From NCBI GenBank assembly GCA_029570835.1, contig JAKPTX010000255.1:36949-100948 (forward strand): 64,000 nt of DNA, read 5' to 3'. Source of the DNA: Bacteroidota bacterium (GTDB taxonomy: Bacteria; Bacteroidota; Bacteroidia; Bacteroidales; WCHB1-69). The notes beneath the pieces were generated by a model. That model was not told the origin of the DNA and searched no databases. It worked only from the letters and a program-made list of their open reading frames with translations. The translations under genes and the position numbers were made by a program. Position 1 is the first letter of the stretch. Every line of letters starts with the position of its first letter. This document shows, piece by piece, positions 26,988 through 34,400 of the stretch.

Positions 26988-28215
26988 TTCTATTCCAATT
27001 TGCACTCTGCCATGTTAGTAGGAAAACACCTGCCAAAAGCATAAAGAAGCCAATATAAACCAATGGAAGCCAAGGATCTTTCACAGCCTCAATCACGGTA
27101 TATTCCGACCATTTCCCTTTTCGGGTATCATAACTCACCTGATATAATTTCCATCCCATACTTCGGACAGGCTTATTTACTACTAAAGTGATGGTTCTGG
27201 GTTCTTGATCAGGTTCATAGAGTTTAAACTCTGAACTATATTTCTTTGGTTTGGGGGGAGCTAAGCCTAAATCGTAGTGTTTCAATTTTATCCGATGGGG
27301 ATATTGAATGAAACTGCCGGCGGAAACCCATCCTTTCACCGTTTTCTTACTTTCTGTTTCATAGACTCTCACTTTGACTGCCTGAGTATTGCCGGGTCTT
27401 TCAGCAGGGAGAAATATCTTCTTCGATTCAAACGCATGACGGTAAAAAGTATCGATAGTAACCTTGATTTTATCATCAAATTTGATCGTTTTCCCCTTTT
27501 TTATATATGCGTCCGGTTTTACTTTCGTTTTTACTGCTTCATTACTTTCTCTGTCAATCAATACCAATTCAGGATCATAATAATCGATATGGAACTTTTT
27601 TAATTCAACGGCAAAAGGAAGTTTATACTGCTTCCCATCTTGATTTGTGCCGTACCAGATGGGCGTGTTGTATCCACATACCATTTTCAAGCGATACAAA
27701 TCCGAAGAGTCCATTGTGGCCCCCCCCAATATGATTAATAACCCAATATGGTTCAAAAGAAATCCCATATTCCGCCAACGGAATGGGTAAATGCGAGTGA
27801 AAATCGTGAATGTGAGGATAATGAGCAGATAGATGAGCGAAAAAAGGAAGATACCGGAATGAAGGATGTCGTTCAGACGGAGTTGTATTGCAAAAGGTGA
27901 GGATTCGGGGTGTTGTGGAATCAGTCCCATTAGCAGTAGAACACCGATAAAAATAGTAATGGAGGAAATGGTTGCCGGTATGCTAGACAGAAATTGAACT
28001 AATTGACTCTTTTTATAAAAGAAGAAGATCAATCCGATGCTTGCAATGAAGAGCAGGAATATGATGAGATTGTACGGAAATTGTGGAATCCACACCGAAT
28101 TTCTGCCTATGACCAAATCCAACAAGAGTCCGGCCATAGGGAAACATAGAGCGATTACAAACGCTTGCTTCAGTTTCCAAGGAATTTGCCAGAAATTTCG
28201 AACTAACTTATTCAT
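26980..28215 (-). CDS. resB: cytochrome c biogenesis protein ResB
   Basis: 411 residues from ATG 28215; the frame is open to 28341 but only this start (MNKLVRNFWQIPWKLKQAF) leaves the promoter outside. Membrane helices near residues 17-37, 49-67, 78-95, 115-140 and 150-170, a periplasmic domain with many lysines (about 175-375), and a C-terminal helix LVYIGFFMLLAGVFLLTW. This is the ResB/Ccs1 arrangement, the partner of CcsA in system II. The gene overlaps ccsA by 8 bp, so translation is coupled. The codons for LGGAT contain an eight-base C run on the plus strand (27720-27727), a candidate slippage site. c-type cytochrome genes themselves are not in the window. Confidence 0.88.
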   Translation of the reverse strand: MNKLVRNFWQIPWKLKQAFVIALCFPMAGLLLDLVIGRNSVWIPQFPYNLIIFLLFIASIGLIFFFYKKSQLVQFLSSIPATISSITIFIGVLLLMGLIPQHPESSPFAIQLRLNDILHSGIFLFSLIYLLIILTFTIFTRIYPFRWRNMGFLLNHIGLLIILGGATMDSSDLYRLKMVCGYNTPIWYGTNQDGKQYKLPFAVELKKFHIDYYDPELVLIDRESNEAVKTKVKPDAYIKKGKTIKFDDKIKVTIDTFYRHAFESKKIFLPAERPGNTQAVKVRVYETESKKTVKGWVSAGSFIQYPHRIKLKHYDLGLAPPKPKKYSSEFKLYEPDQEPRTITLVVNKPVRSMGWKLYQVSYDTRKGKWSEYTVIEAVKDPWLPLVYIGFFMLLAGVFLLTWQSANWNRNG

Positions 28216-28220
28216 AAGTA

Positions 28221-28228
28221 CAAAAGTA
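28221..28228 (-). promoter_or_regulatory. predicted promoter -7 element (TACTTTTG) of the resB-ccsA operon
   Basis: Exact TAnnTTTG on the minus strand. Its last G is only 6 bp from ATG 28215, which implies a leaderless or nearly leaderless message, or another promoter further up. Confidence 0.5.
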
Positions 28229-28495
28229 TATAAATATTTCGAATTGCTCAGTTTGATTAAAAAAATAAGTAATTTACTTTTGTAACTTTTAGGTCTCCAA
28301 TGGGAAGGTAAAAAAAGTCTCTTTCTAGTTATATTTTGCAAAAAAATGAGTTTATTCTTTAAAAATGAGATATTGAAATCCGGTTTTAGCTGCTCAAAAA
28401 GTTAATTTTAAGAGTTTTAAATAAAAATATTTCCTTGTAAATGAACAGATTAAGAATATTTTTGAGAGAAAGTCAGTTTATATCAAAAAAAGTTG
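28229..28495. other. A/T-rich intergenic region before tRNA-Glu
   Basis: About 270 bp with no credible coding frame. A second plus-strand TAnnTTTG box (TACTTTTG, 28275-28282) points rightward with no gene behind it until the tRNA, so a short non-coding transcript or a longer tRNA precursor is possible. No terminator-like hairpin was seen inside. Confidence 0.35.
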
Positions 28496-28503
28496 TATTT
28501 TTG
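28496..28503 (+). promoter_or_regulatory. predicted promoter -7 element (TATTTTTG) of tRNA-Glu
   Basis: TAnnTTTG match ending 27 bp before the tRNA 5' end, consistent with a short precursor leader. Confidence 0.65.
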
Positions 28504-28529
28504 CGCTCTGAAAACAAGACAGACCAAAC

Positions 28530-28603
28530 GCCGCATTCGTCTAGAGGCCTAGGACATCAGGTTTTCATCCTGAAGATCAGGGGTTCGAATCCCCTATGCG
28601 GTA
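28530..28603 (+). tRNA. tRNA-Glu (anticodon TTC)
   Basis: Cloverleaf reads directly: acceptor GCCGCAT (28530-28536) with ATGCGGT (28596-28602, first pair G-T), D arm with GTC/GAC stem, anticodon arm TCAGG/CCTGA with loop TTTTCAT giving anticodon TTC at 28564-28566, and T arm AGGGG/CCCCT around TTCGAAT. CCA is not encoded. It has its own promoter box and an intrinsic terminator. Confidence 0.97.
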
Positions 28604-28607
28604 CAAA

Positions 28608-28638
28608 AGCAGTTCTATAGAAGGACTGCTTTTTTTTC
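28608..28638 (+). terminator. intrinsic terminator of tRNA-Glu
   Basis: Stem AGCAGTTC/GGACTGCT (8 bp, one G-T pair) with loop TATAGAA, followed by eight T. hemW starts 10 bp after the tract, so hemW transcription must come from read-through or from a promoter overlapping the terminator. Confidence 0.9.
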
Positions 28639-28647
28639 TTTACAACT

Positions 28648-29799
28648 ATGAGCGCTGTTTATATCCATTTTCCTTATTGTAATTCTAAATGTCTGTATTG
28701 CAATTTTTACTCTGAAACCAACCTGAATACTCAAAAAAGATTCATACGGGCTTTGCAGAAAGAGATTGAATTGCGTTCCGGAGAACTCCGAAAAGATACT
28801 GTAAAAACCATCTATTTTGGTGGTGGAACTCCTTCTTTAACACCTGTTAAGGATATGGCTCTGATTGTTGAAGCGTTGAAACGGCATTTCAAAATAGCTG
28901 CTCAAATCGAATTTACTGTTGAAATCAATCCTGAACAAGCGACGCCCGACTTTCTGCGTGCGCTGAGAAAGTTGGGAGTCAACAGGATTAGTATGGGGGT
29001 GCAATCCTTTGATGATCGCATTTTGCACTTTTTGGGTCGCCGACATACCGCACAGCAAGCGTTAGAAGGCATCCGACATATCCGTGAAGCTGAGATTGAT
29101 AATATTTCGATCGATTTGATTTATGGAATTATAATCAGAGGGGGAGATGAGTGGCTCCATGACCTGGAGGTGGCTCTTTCTCAGTCCATCCAACACCTCT
29201 CTGCTTATGCGCTCACCCTGGAAGAGAATAGCATTCTATACAAAGAGTTGGTTCAAAAGAACCCTGCAGCCTATCAGGTAGGTAAAGATATGGATGAGAA
29301 TATTGCCCTGAGAGATATGAATCTCTTACTCCAACAAATCGCAAACACTCCTTTTAAACGCTACGAGATATCCAATTTTGCTGTTCCAGGCTATGAATCC
29401 AAGCATAACAGTGCCTATTGGGATGGAACTCCCTACTTGGGATTGGGTCCGTCAGCACACAGTTTTGACGGAGCAACACGTTCCTGGAATGTTTCTTCGA
29501 TAGAGACCTATTGTAAAGCACTGGAATCCGGAGAAGGATCTTTTGAGGTTGAAGATTTAAGTCTGACCGATCATTATAATGAGCGGATATTGCTCACTAT
29601 ACGAACTGCTAAAGGGATCGATTTAAAGAAAATAGAGGAGCAGTTTGGTGAGGTTTATTTTACCCATTTGATGAATGAGATAGCACTCTTAAATAAAGCG
29701 TGGTATCAAATTGAAAATGATCATTTAATCTTAACGGAAGCGGGAGTTGCCCTGACTGATCATATTACGGTTCAGTTGTTATATGATTCGATAATGTAA
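28648..29799 (+). CDS. hemW: radical SAM haem chaperone HemW
   Basis: 383 residues. Radical SAM iron-sulphur motif C11-x3-C15-x2-C18 (FPYCNSKCLYCNFYS), then YFGGGTPS, NPEQATPDFLRALRKLGVNR, ISMGVQSFDD and the C-terminal HemN-like domain with YLGLGPSAHSFDG. HemW proteins, formerly annotated as oxygen-independent coproporphyrinogen III oxidase, bind haem and deliver it to haem proteins; the CxxxCxxC with only three cysteines in this N-terminus and the short length fit HemW rather than HemN. It lies directly behind the tRNA-Glu terminator and 95 bp before mnmE. Confidence 0.93.
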   Translation: MSAVYIHFPYCNSKCLYCNFYSETNLNTQKRFIRALQKEIELRSGELRKDTVKTIYFGGGTPSLTPVKDMALIVEALKRHFKIAAQIEFTVEINPEQATPDFLRALRKLGVNRISMGVQSFDDRILHFLGRRHTAQQALEGIRHIREAEIDNISIDLIYGIIIRGGDEWLHDLEVALSQSIQHLSAYALTLEENSILYKELVQKNPAAYQVGKDMDENIALRDMNLLLQQIANTPFKRYEISNFAVPGYESKHNSAYWDGTPYLGLGPSAHSFDGATRSWNVSSIETYCKALESGEGSFEVEDLSLTDHYNERILLTIRTAKGIDLKKIEEQFGEVYFTHLMNEIALLNKAWYQIENDHLILTEAGVALTDHITVQLLYDSIM

Positions 29800-29871
29800 C
29801 TTTTAAGACCATAATTACGTAATCTTATGATGGAAATCCTTAAAAAGGGGATTTTTGCATTATTTTTTTGT

Positions 29872-29879
29872 TAATTTTG
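29872..29879 (+). promoter_or_regulatory. predicted promoter -7 element (TAATTTTG) of mnmE
   Basis: TAnnTTTG match ending 15 bp before ATG 29895; favours that start over the in-frame codon at 29868, which lies upstream of the box. Confidence 0.6.
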
Positions 29880-29894
29880 CAAAAATTTTGGATT

Positions 29895-31274
29895 ATGAAT
29901 ATGGTTGATACTATTTGTTCGATAGCGACCCCTCCGGGAAGAGGTGCTTTGGCTGTCATTAGAGTTTCAGGATCAAAAGCTTTTGAGATTACCGGAAAGC
30001 TGTTAAAAGATCCCCAAAAGATGCTGTCGCAAGATCCCAATCAGGCAAAACTGTACGAACTTTATGATACGGAAAGGCTCATCGATCAGGCAGTATTGAT
30101 CAAATATGTTGCTCCTAAGAGTTTCTCCGGTGAAGATATGGTAGAGATTATTTGCCACGGATCAACCTACATTCAAGAGCAGATTTTACAACTATTACTT
30201 CAGGCAGGAGCACGGATGGCGCAGCCGGGAGAGTTCTCCATGAGAGCTTTTTTGAATGGCAAGATGGACCTTCCCCAGGCAGAAGCAGTGTCAGATCTGA
30301 TTAATTCGCAATCAGAAGCCTCACACCGCCTGGCAATCAATCAGTTGAAGGGAAACTTTACAAACAGAATCAAAGAGTTGCGTGCTCAATTTGTACAGTT
30401 AGCCGCATTGATGGAGTTGGAACTCGATTTCAGCGAAGAGGATGTTGAGTTTGCCGACAGAAAACAATTCAATCAGTTGTTGGATGAGCTGCAAACCGAT
30501 GTAACCGCATTAATCCAATCCTTCAAAGTGGGTAATGTCATTAAACACGGGATTCCTGTGGCGATTATCGGAAAACCTAATGTGGGCAAATCGACCCTGT
30601 TGAATGTGCTTCTGGATGAAGATCGCGCCATTGTTTCCCATATCCCCGGAACTACCCGCGACACCATCGAAGACAACTTCACCATCGATGGAATTAACTT
30701 CCGATTTATTGATACAGCCGGGATCAGAATCACCAAAGATGAAGTAGAGAGTTTTGGAATTGAGAGAACCTTCAAAGCGATCGATCGCGCAGAAGTGATT
30801 TTATACCTCGTAGATATTACTGACACGACCATTGAAGAGGTGGAACAAGAATTGCTCTTCCTGGAAAATGAGATCGATTTTATAAACAAAGTGTTTATCA
30901 TAGTTGCGAATAAGATCGATAAGTTGGAAGATTTTCCATCTCGTTTTTCAACCTGGAACGAATATGAAATCGTGTATATCTCCGCACGTAAAAATGTAAA
31001 TATTGACTTGTTAAAAGAAGTGTTGGCATCCCAAATCAACAAATATGCTATCACAGACAACACTCTCCTCACCAATGTAAGACACTACGACCTTTTCTTA
31101 AAAATAGAAAGCTCAATTAAGCAGATCAAAGAAGGCTTAGCCGAAGGATTGCCTACTGATATCATCACCATTGATCTAAATCACATTCTCCACTATTTGG
31201 GAGAGATCACCGGAGAAATTACCACAGACGAAATCCTCAATACCATTTTTGGGCATTTTTGTATTGGGAAGTAG
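29895..31274 (+). CDS. mnmE: tRNA modification GTPase MnmE (TrmE)
   Basis: 459 residues from ATG 29895. With MnmG it makes 5-carboxymethylaminomethyl-uridine at the wobble base of several tRNAs. N-terminal tetrahydrofolate-binding domain (DTICSIATPPGRGALAVIRV), helical domain, and an inserted GTPase domain with G1 IGKPNVGKST (about residue 225), G2 IPGTTRDT, G3 DTAGIR and G4 NKID; the protein ends in the catalytic cysteine motif FCIGK. MnmE is commonly about 450-460 residues, so it is complete. It is separated from the accessory-looking cluster downstream by about 115 bp holding an inverted repeat. Confidence 0.98.
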   Translation: MNMVDTICSIATPPGRGALAVIRVSGSKAFEITGKLLKDPQKMLSQDPNQAKLYELYDTERLIDQAVLIKYVAPKSFSGEDMVEIICHGSTYIQEQILQLLLQAGARMAQPGEFSMRAFLNGKMDLPQAEAVSDLINSQSEASHRLAINQLKGNFTNRIKELRAQFVQLAALMELELDFSEEDVEFADRKQFNQLLDELQTDVTALIQSFKVGNVIKHGIPVAIIGKPNVGKSTLLNVLLDEDRAIVSHIPGTTRDTIEDNFTIDGINFRFIDTAGIRITKDEVESFGIERTFKAIDRAEVILYLVDITDTTIEEVEQELLFLENEIDFINKVFIIVANKIDKLEDFPSRFSTWNEYEIVYISARKNVNIDLLKEVLASQINKYAITDNTLLTNVRHYDLFLKIESSIKQIKEGLAEGLPTDIITIDLNHILHYLGEITGEITTDEILNTIFGHFCIGK

Positions 31275-31292
31275 AGACCGCTTTACGCAGTG

Positions 31293-31314
31293 TTTATATG
31301 CAATAGCATATAAA
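31293..31314. promoter_or_regulatory. perfect 9-bp inverted repeat, possible operator
   Basis: TTTATATGC and GCATATAAA separated by AATA, 46 bp upstream of the -7 box of the HTH gene. A further GCATAT occurs at 31385-31390 in the leader. An operator for the HTH protein is a reasonable guess; it lacks a T tract in either direction, which argues against a terminator. Confidence 0.5.
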
Positions 31315-31359
31315 ATGATATATTTTTCTCTTTTTATATGTTTTTAGATATAATTTTAC

Positions 31360-31367
31360 TATTTTTG
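31360..31367 (+). promoter_or_regulatory. predicted promoter -7 element (TATTTTTG)
   Basis: TAnnTTTG match 21 bp before ATG 31389; likely drives the HTH gene and the two genes behind it. Confidence 0.6.
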
Positions 31368-31388
31368 CAAAAATAATTGCAAAAGCAT

Positions 31389-31634
31389 ATGATCATGAGA
31401 TTGAGTTTAGCAAATTTTGTTAAAACAAAACGGAAAGAAGCCAATTTGACCCAACAGGAGTTTGCCGATAGGGCCGGAGTGGCGCTTACTGTCGTTCGAA
31501 AAATTGAGCAAGGCAAAGAGAATTTGAGTTTGGTCAAAGTAAATCAGGTTTTGATGATGTTTGGACACAAAATGGCACCGGTGAACCATAAAGAGATTGA
31601 ATCACAACCCCGAAAATCAGATCAAATATATTGA
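31389..31634 (+). CDS. HTH (Xre-type) transcriptional regulator, Y4mF-antitoxin-like
   Basis: 81 residues from ATG 31389; ATG 31395 is equally possible. One Xre helix-turn-helix: LANFVKTKRKEANLTQQEFA, DRAGVALTVVRKIEQG, followed by LVKVNQVLMMFGHKMAPV. This closely follows the pattern of Y4mF-family antitoxins, which normally sit before a HipA-type kinase toxin. No HipA-like gene is present: the next genes are a nuclease-like protein (50 bp on) and an unrecognised protein. Likely represses its own promoter, for which an inverted repeat is available. Could be a regulator of a small defence cassette, or the survivor of a decayed toxin-antitoxin pair. Confidence 0.8.
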   Translation: MIMRLSLANFVKTKRKEANLTQQEFADRAGVALTVVRKIEQGKENLSLVKVNQVLMMFGHKMAPVNHKEIESQPRKSDQIY

Positions 31635-31683
31635 TTTATTGGAGGTTAGGTTGGGGATGTTGAGAAATGATACTATATATTAA

Positions 31684-32355
31684 ATGATACAAGCATACTT
31701 AAAAGGAAAATCTGATATTCAGTTCAATCAAAATGAAGATTTTAAAACATCTTCCTCTATTGGTCTTTTACAATATTTGCCTGATGAGGTTTTTTTACGT
31801 ATTCTTCGCGATAGTTGCATAGATTTTAAAATTGATATCACTCAATTCGGTAAGATTCAATCTGTAAATTTTTGGGCACGGGTTGATGCAGGTGATAATA
31901 TTGAACAGCAGTTTGTAGAACCTGATGTGTGGATTGAGACCGAAAACTATGACATTATTATAGAGGCAAAATTGGATGATACTAGGGGTCAATATAAAGG
32001 TCAATGGGAAAAAGAAATAGAATCCATAAAGTATGTGCAAGCACAAAAAAAAGATATTGTTCTGATAGCTCTAGGAGGTAATAGGAATATGAAGCCTGGA
32101 GAAGTATTGGGTTGTCCTGTTTTCAAAGCCAGTTGGTATAATTTAGTTAATGCTGTTGTTAAAGAACGTGATAATTTTAATAATGCTAATTATCAATCGC
32201 GTATTTTGAATGATGTGGTAGAATTGTTAGCTCGTCAAGGGGTTATTAAAATAGAATGGCTTAAAACACTGCCACTTAATCAGGTTAATGACCATGCATT
32301 AGAAATATGGGTTAGACATAAAAGTGGTGTGAGCATAGGATTTGGAACGATATAA
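31684..32355 (+). CDS. PD-(D/E)XK nuclease-like protein, function unknown
   Basis: 223 residues, no signal peptide. The core VEPDVWIETENYD followed by IIIEAKLDD gives the PD-(D/E)XK pattern: D81, then E94-A95-K96 after a short hydrophobic strand, with Q103 and QWEKEI (107-112) as the helix often completing the site; upstream E79 may also contribute. The second part contains IVLIALGGNR and a helical region ending GIKIEWLKTLP-like segments. This identifies a restriction-endonuclease fold but no named family. Base composition is more A/T-rich than the flanking housekeeping genes, as often with acquired genes. It sits between the HTH gene and the gene at 32388, all on one strand with short gaps. 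Confidence 0.65.
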   Translation: MIQAYLKGKSDIQFNQNEDFKTSSSIGLLQYLPDEVFLRILRDSCIDFKIDITQFGKIQSVNFWARVDAGDNIEQQFVEPDVWIETENYDIIIEAKLDDTRGQYKGQWEKEIESIKYVQAQKKDIVLIALGGNRNMKPGEVLGCPVFKASWYNLVNAVVKERDNFNNANYQSRILNDVVELLARQGVIKIEWLKTLPLNQVNDHALEIWVRHKSGVSIGFGTI

Positions 32356-32387
32356 AAAGTTACCATTAACGAAAATATAATACAACA

Positions 32388-33050
32388 ATGGAATCCAATA
32401 AATTAACAGAACAACAGTTGAAGACTGCATTATGCGAAGTCCGTAAAGCCCATCGTTTGATATATGAGTATCAAAGACGTATGCAAGATTTAAGTTGGTT
32501 TATAAAAAATAAACTTGGATTTAATAAGAGTAAAAGTATTTTTGAGGGCTACACAAGATTTTCAGAATCCTTAAGCAATCGAGAGGGAAATAATGTTAGT
32601 GGAAAATCACCTTGGGATTGGCTTTACAGCTATGTCTATGAATATTTTTTAGGTTATCAAGAAGGAAATGCACATACATTAGGGCTTTCTGTTATACAAA
32701 TCACTGACACAGGATATTATGCAAAAAAAGGGGCCACAAAGTCAGATCTCTCAACATTTTTACCGGCAGAAGAATCTGATACTAGATTGATGTTCTACAT
32801 GGTGAAAAGAGAAGATGAATCAAAGGAAACAAATATGGATTGGAAAGCCAAAGAAATTATAGAAGAATATGCCTGTGCCCTCAAGAAAAAAGATATTATT
32901 TTCCCATCAAATAGAAAAGATCTTGTGAGGGTAATATTTACTGTTCCATTATCAAGATTTGTTGATGAAGAGTCCACCATGAAGGTGCTTCATGAATTTG
33001 TAGAATACTGTAACAAAAAGGTAGGGACGCAATTGAAGATTCAACAATAG
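32388..33050 (+). CDS. unrecognised protein in the nuclease cluster
   Basis: 220 residues, cytoplasmic by appearance, no signal or membrane helix. The N-terminal part is helical and charged (LTEQQLKTALCEVRKAHRLI, YEYQRRMQDLSWFIKNKLGF), the middle aromatic (SPWDWLYSYVYEYFLGYQEG), the end a mixed domain with DIIFPSNRKDLVRVIFTVPL and a final helix FVEYCNKKVGT. I do not recognise a family. It starts 32 bp after the nuclease-like gene and has the same A/T-rich look, so the two are probably co-expressed and may be partners (for example nuclease and immunity or recognition subunit). This is inference from position only. Confidence 0.65.
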   Translation: MESNKLTEQQLKTALCEVRKAHRLIYEYQRRMQDLSWFIKNKLGFNKSKSIFEGYTRFSESLSNREGNNVSGKSPWDWLYSYVYEYFLGYQEGNAHTLGLSVIQITDTGYYAKKGATKSDLSTFLPAEESDTRLMFYMVKREDESKETNMDWKAKEIIEEYACALKKKDIIFPSNRKDLVRVIFTVPLSRFVDEESTMKVLHEFVEYCNKKVGTQLKIQQ

Positions 33051-33150
33051 GTGAAATAAAAACTCTCGTAACACAACGTCTCTACAATCCTATTTTCAAT
33101 TAAAACTTTCCGTTCTAAAAGTCCTTATTGATATCTCTTTCTCCAAAAAA

Positions 33151-33175
33151 TCCGAAATCCGAAATCCGAAATCCG
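33151..33175. repeat. heptamer tandem repeat, unit TCCGAAA
   Basis: Three to four units just past the flavodiiron gene stop (minus strand), where the message would read GGATTTC repeats. Same unit at 39567-39595 and 59535-59558. Confidence 0.85.
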
Positions 33176-33183
33176 CTTTCTGT

Positions 33184-34359
33184 TTACGCTATTCCCAATT
33201 CTTTATGTTTCTGATAAATTGCTTCAGCTATTTTTTCAATCGCCTTGAAATCATCAGCTTTAGGGGCTCCCTTAACCAATAGAGGATCAATGATTTCAAC
33301 CTTGAGGTTAGGGATCATTCCGGCTACTTGCTCAATCACTTTGCTACCCCAACCATAGGATCCCAAAACAGAAACAAATTTGGTTTTAGGCTTCAAGATA
33401 TTGGCTAATCTGACAGCATACCCCACTGTAGGGTGCGGTTCAAATAGAACGGTAGGAGTTCCCACAACGATAGTTGCAGCATCCACTAATCTGATGGCTA
33501 ATTTGCCCATGTCAGCTACGTCCATGTTGAATGGATACACTGTAATTCCTTTTGATTCAAGCTCTTTCATTAGATGTTGTACCATCTTTTCAACACTGCC
33601 GTGCATTGAAACGTAAGGGATAATCACTTCGTTTTTTACATTGTCTGATAGCCAGTCGTTGTACGCATCTCTAATAAATTTAGGATTGTTATGGAGTGGA
33701 CCGTGACTAGGCGCAATGATTTCAATTTCATATTTGTCCAGTTTGGGCAAGTTTTTCCTGATCATCGGTCTGAAAGGCATCATGATCTCAGCGAAATATC
33801 TCTTAGCTGCATCATAAAGAACGCATTCGTCAGTAGCAAAAAGGTCTGTAGTGGCTAGGTGAGAACCATAGAAGTCGCAAGTGTACAACACTTTATCCTC
33901 TTTGAGGTATGCAAACATAGTTTCAGGCCAGTGTACCCAAGGGAAATGGATAAATTCTAAAGTTTTATCTCCCAATGAGAGCTCTTCGCCATCCTCAACA
34001 GTTCTGATTTTTTCAGCAGGAATCAGTAAGTGATCCATAATCAATTCTTTAGCTTTAGGAGAGCAGATTAATACTGCTTCAGGATATTTTTCCAATACGT
34101 GAGGAATTGCACCTGAGTGATCTTGTTCGGTATGCAATGAGATTACATAGTCAATTTTAGAAATTTCTTGAAGTGGAGTCATCAATCGATCCAACATTGC
34201 AGGGTCTGTACTGTCAATCAATACTGTTTTTTCAGATCCTTTGATTAAATATGCATTATAGCTGGTTCCGTCAGGAAGCGGAATTAAAGAGTCAAATAAA
34301 CGTCTGTCCCAGTCTACAGAAATAATCGCAAATAAGTTTTTTTTGATTTCTTTTAACAT
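33184..34359 (-). CDS. flavodiiron protein (FprA-type oxygen or nitric oxide reductase)
   Basis: 391 residues: metallo-beta-lactamase-like diiron domain (1-250) and flavodoxin domain (250-391). All six diiron ligands are visible: H76, E78, D80 in HTEQDHSG, H143 in WVHWP, D162 in TCDFYGSH and H219 in APSHGPLH. The flavodoxin part has SMHGSVEKMVQHL for FMN phosphate and VVGTPTVLFEPHPTV, LGSYGWGS loops. These enzymes reduce O2 to water or NO to N2O with electrons from rubredoxin or a similar donor, and protect anaerobes. No rubredoxin gene is adjacent. It is a single gene ahead of the M1 aminopeptidase on the map; both are on the minus strand with 41 bp between. Confidence 0.95.
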   Translation of the reverse strand: MLKEIKKNLFAIISVDWDRRLFDSLIPLPDGTSYNAYLIKGSEKTVLIDSTDPAMLDRLMTPLQEISKIDYVISLHTEQDHSGAIPHVLEKYPEAVLICSPKAKELIMDHLLIPAEKIRTVEDGEELSLGDKTLEFIHFPWVHWPETMFAYLKEDKVLYTCDFYGSHLATTDLFATDECVLYDAAKRYFAEIMMPFRPMIRKNLPKLDKYEIEIIAPSHGPLHNNPKFIRDAYNDWLSDNVKNEVIIPYVSMHGSVEKMVQHLMKELESKGITVYPFNMDVADMGKLAIRLVDAATIVVGTPTVLFEPHPTVGYAVRLANILKPKTKFVSVLGSYGWGSKVIEQVAGMIPNLKVEIIDPLLVKGAPKADDFKAIEKIAEAIYQKHKELGIA

Positions 34360-34400
34360 AATGAGTTGTTTTAATGGTTTATATATTAATTAATTCATAT

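Noticed and set aside
28216..28341. N-terminal extension of ResB
   Set aside because: The extension is rich in basic and rare residues and covers the promoter box; homologues begin near the first membrane helix.
31389..33050. HipBA toxin-antitoxin system
   Set aside because: The HTH protein resembles the antitoxin family, but neither following gene has kinase motifs of HipA.
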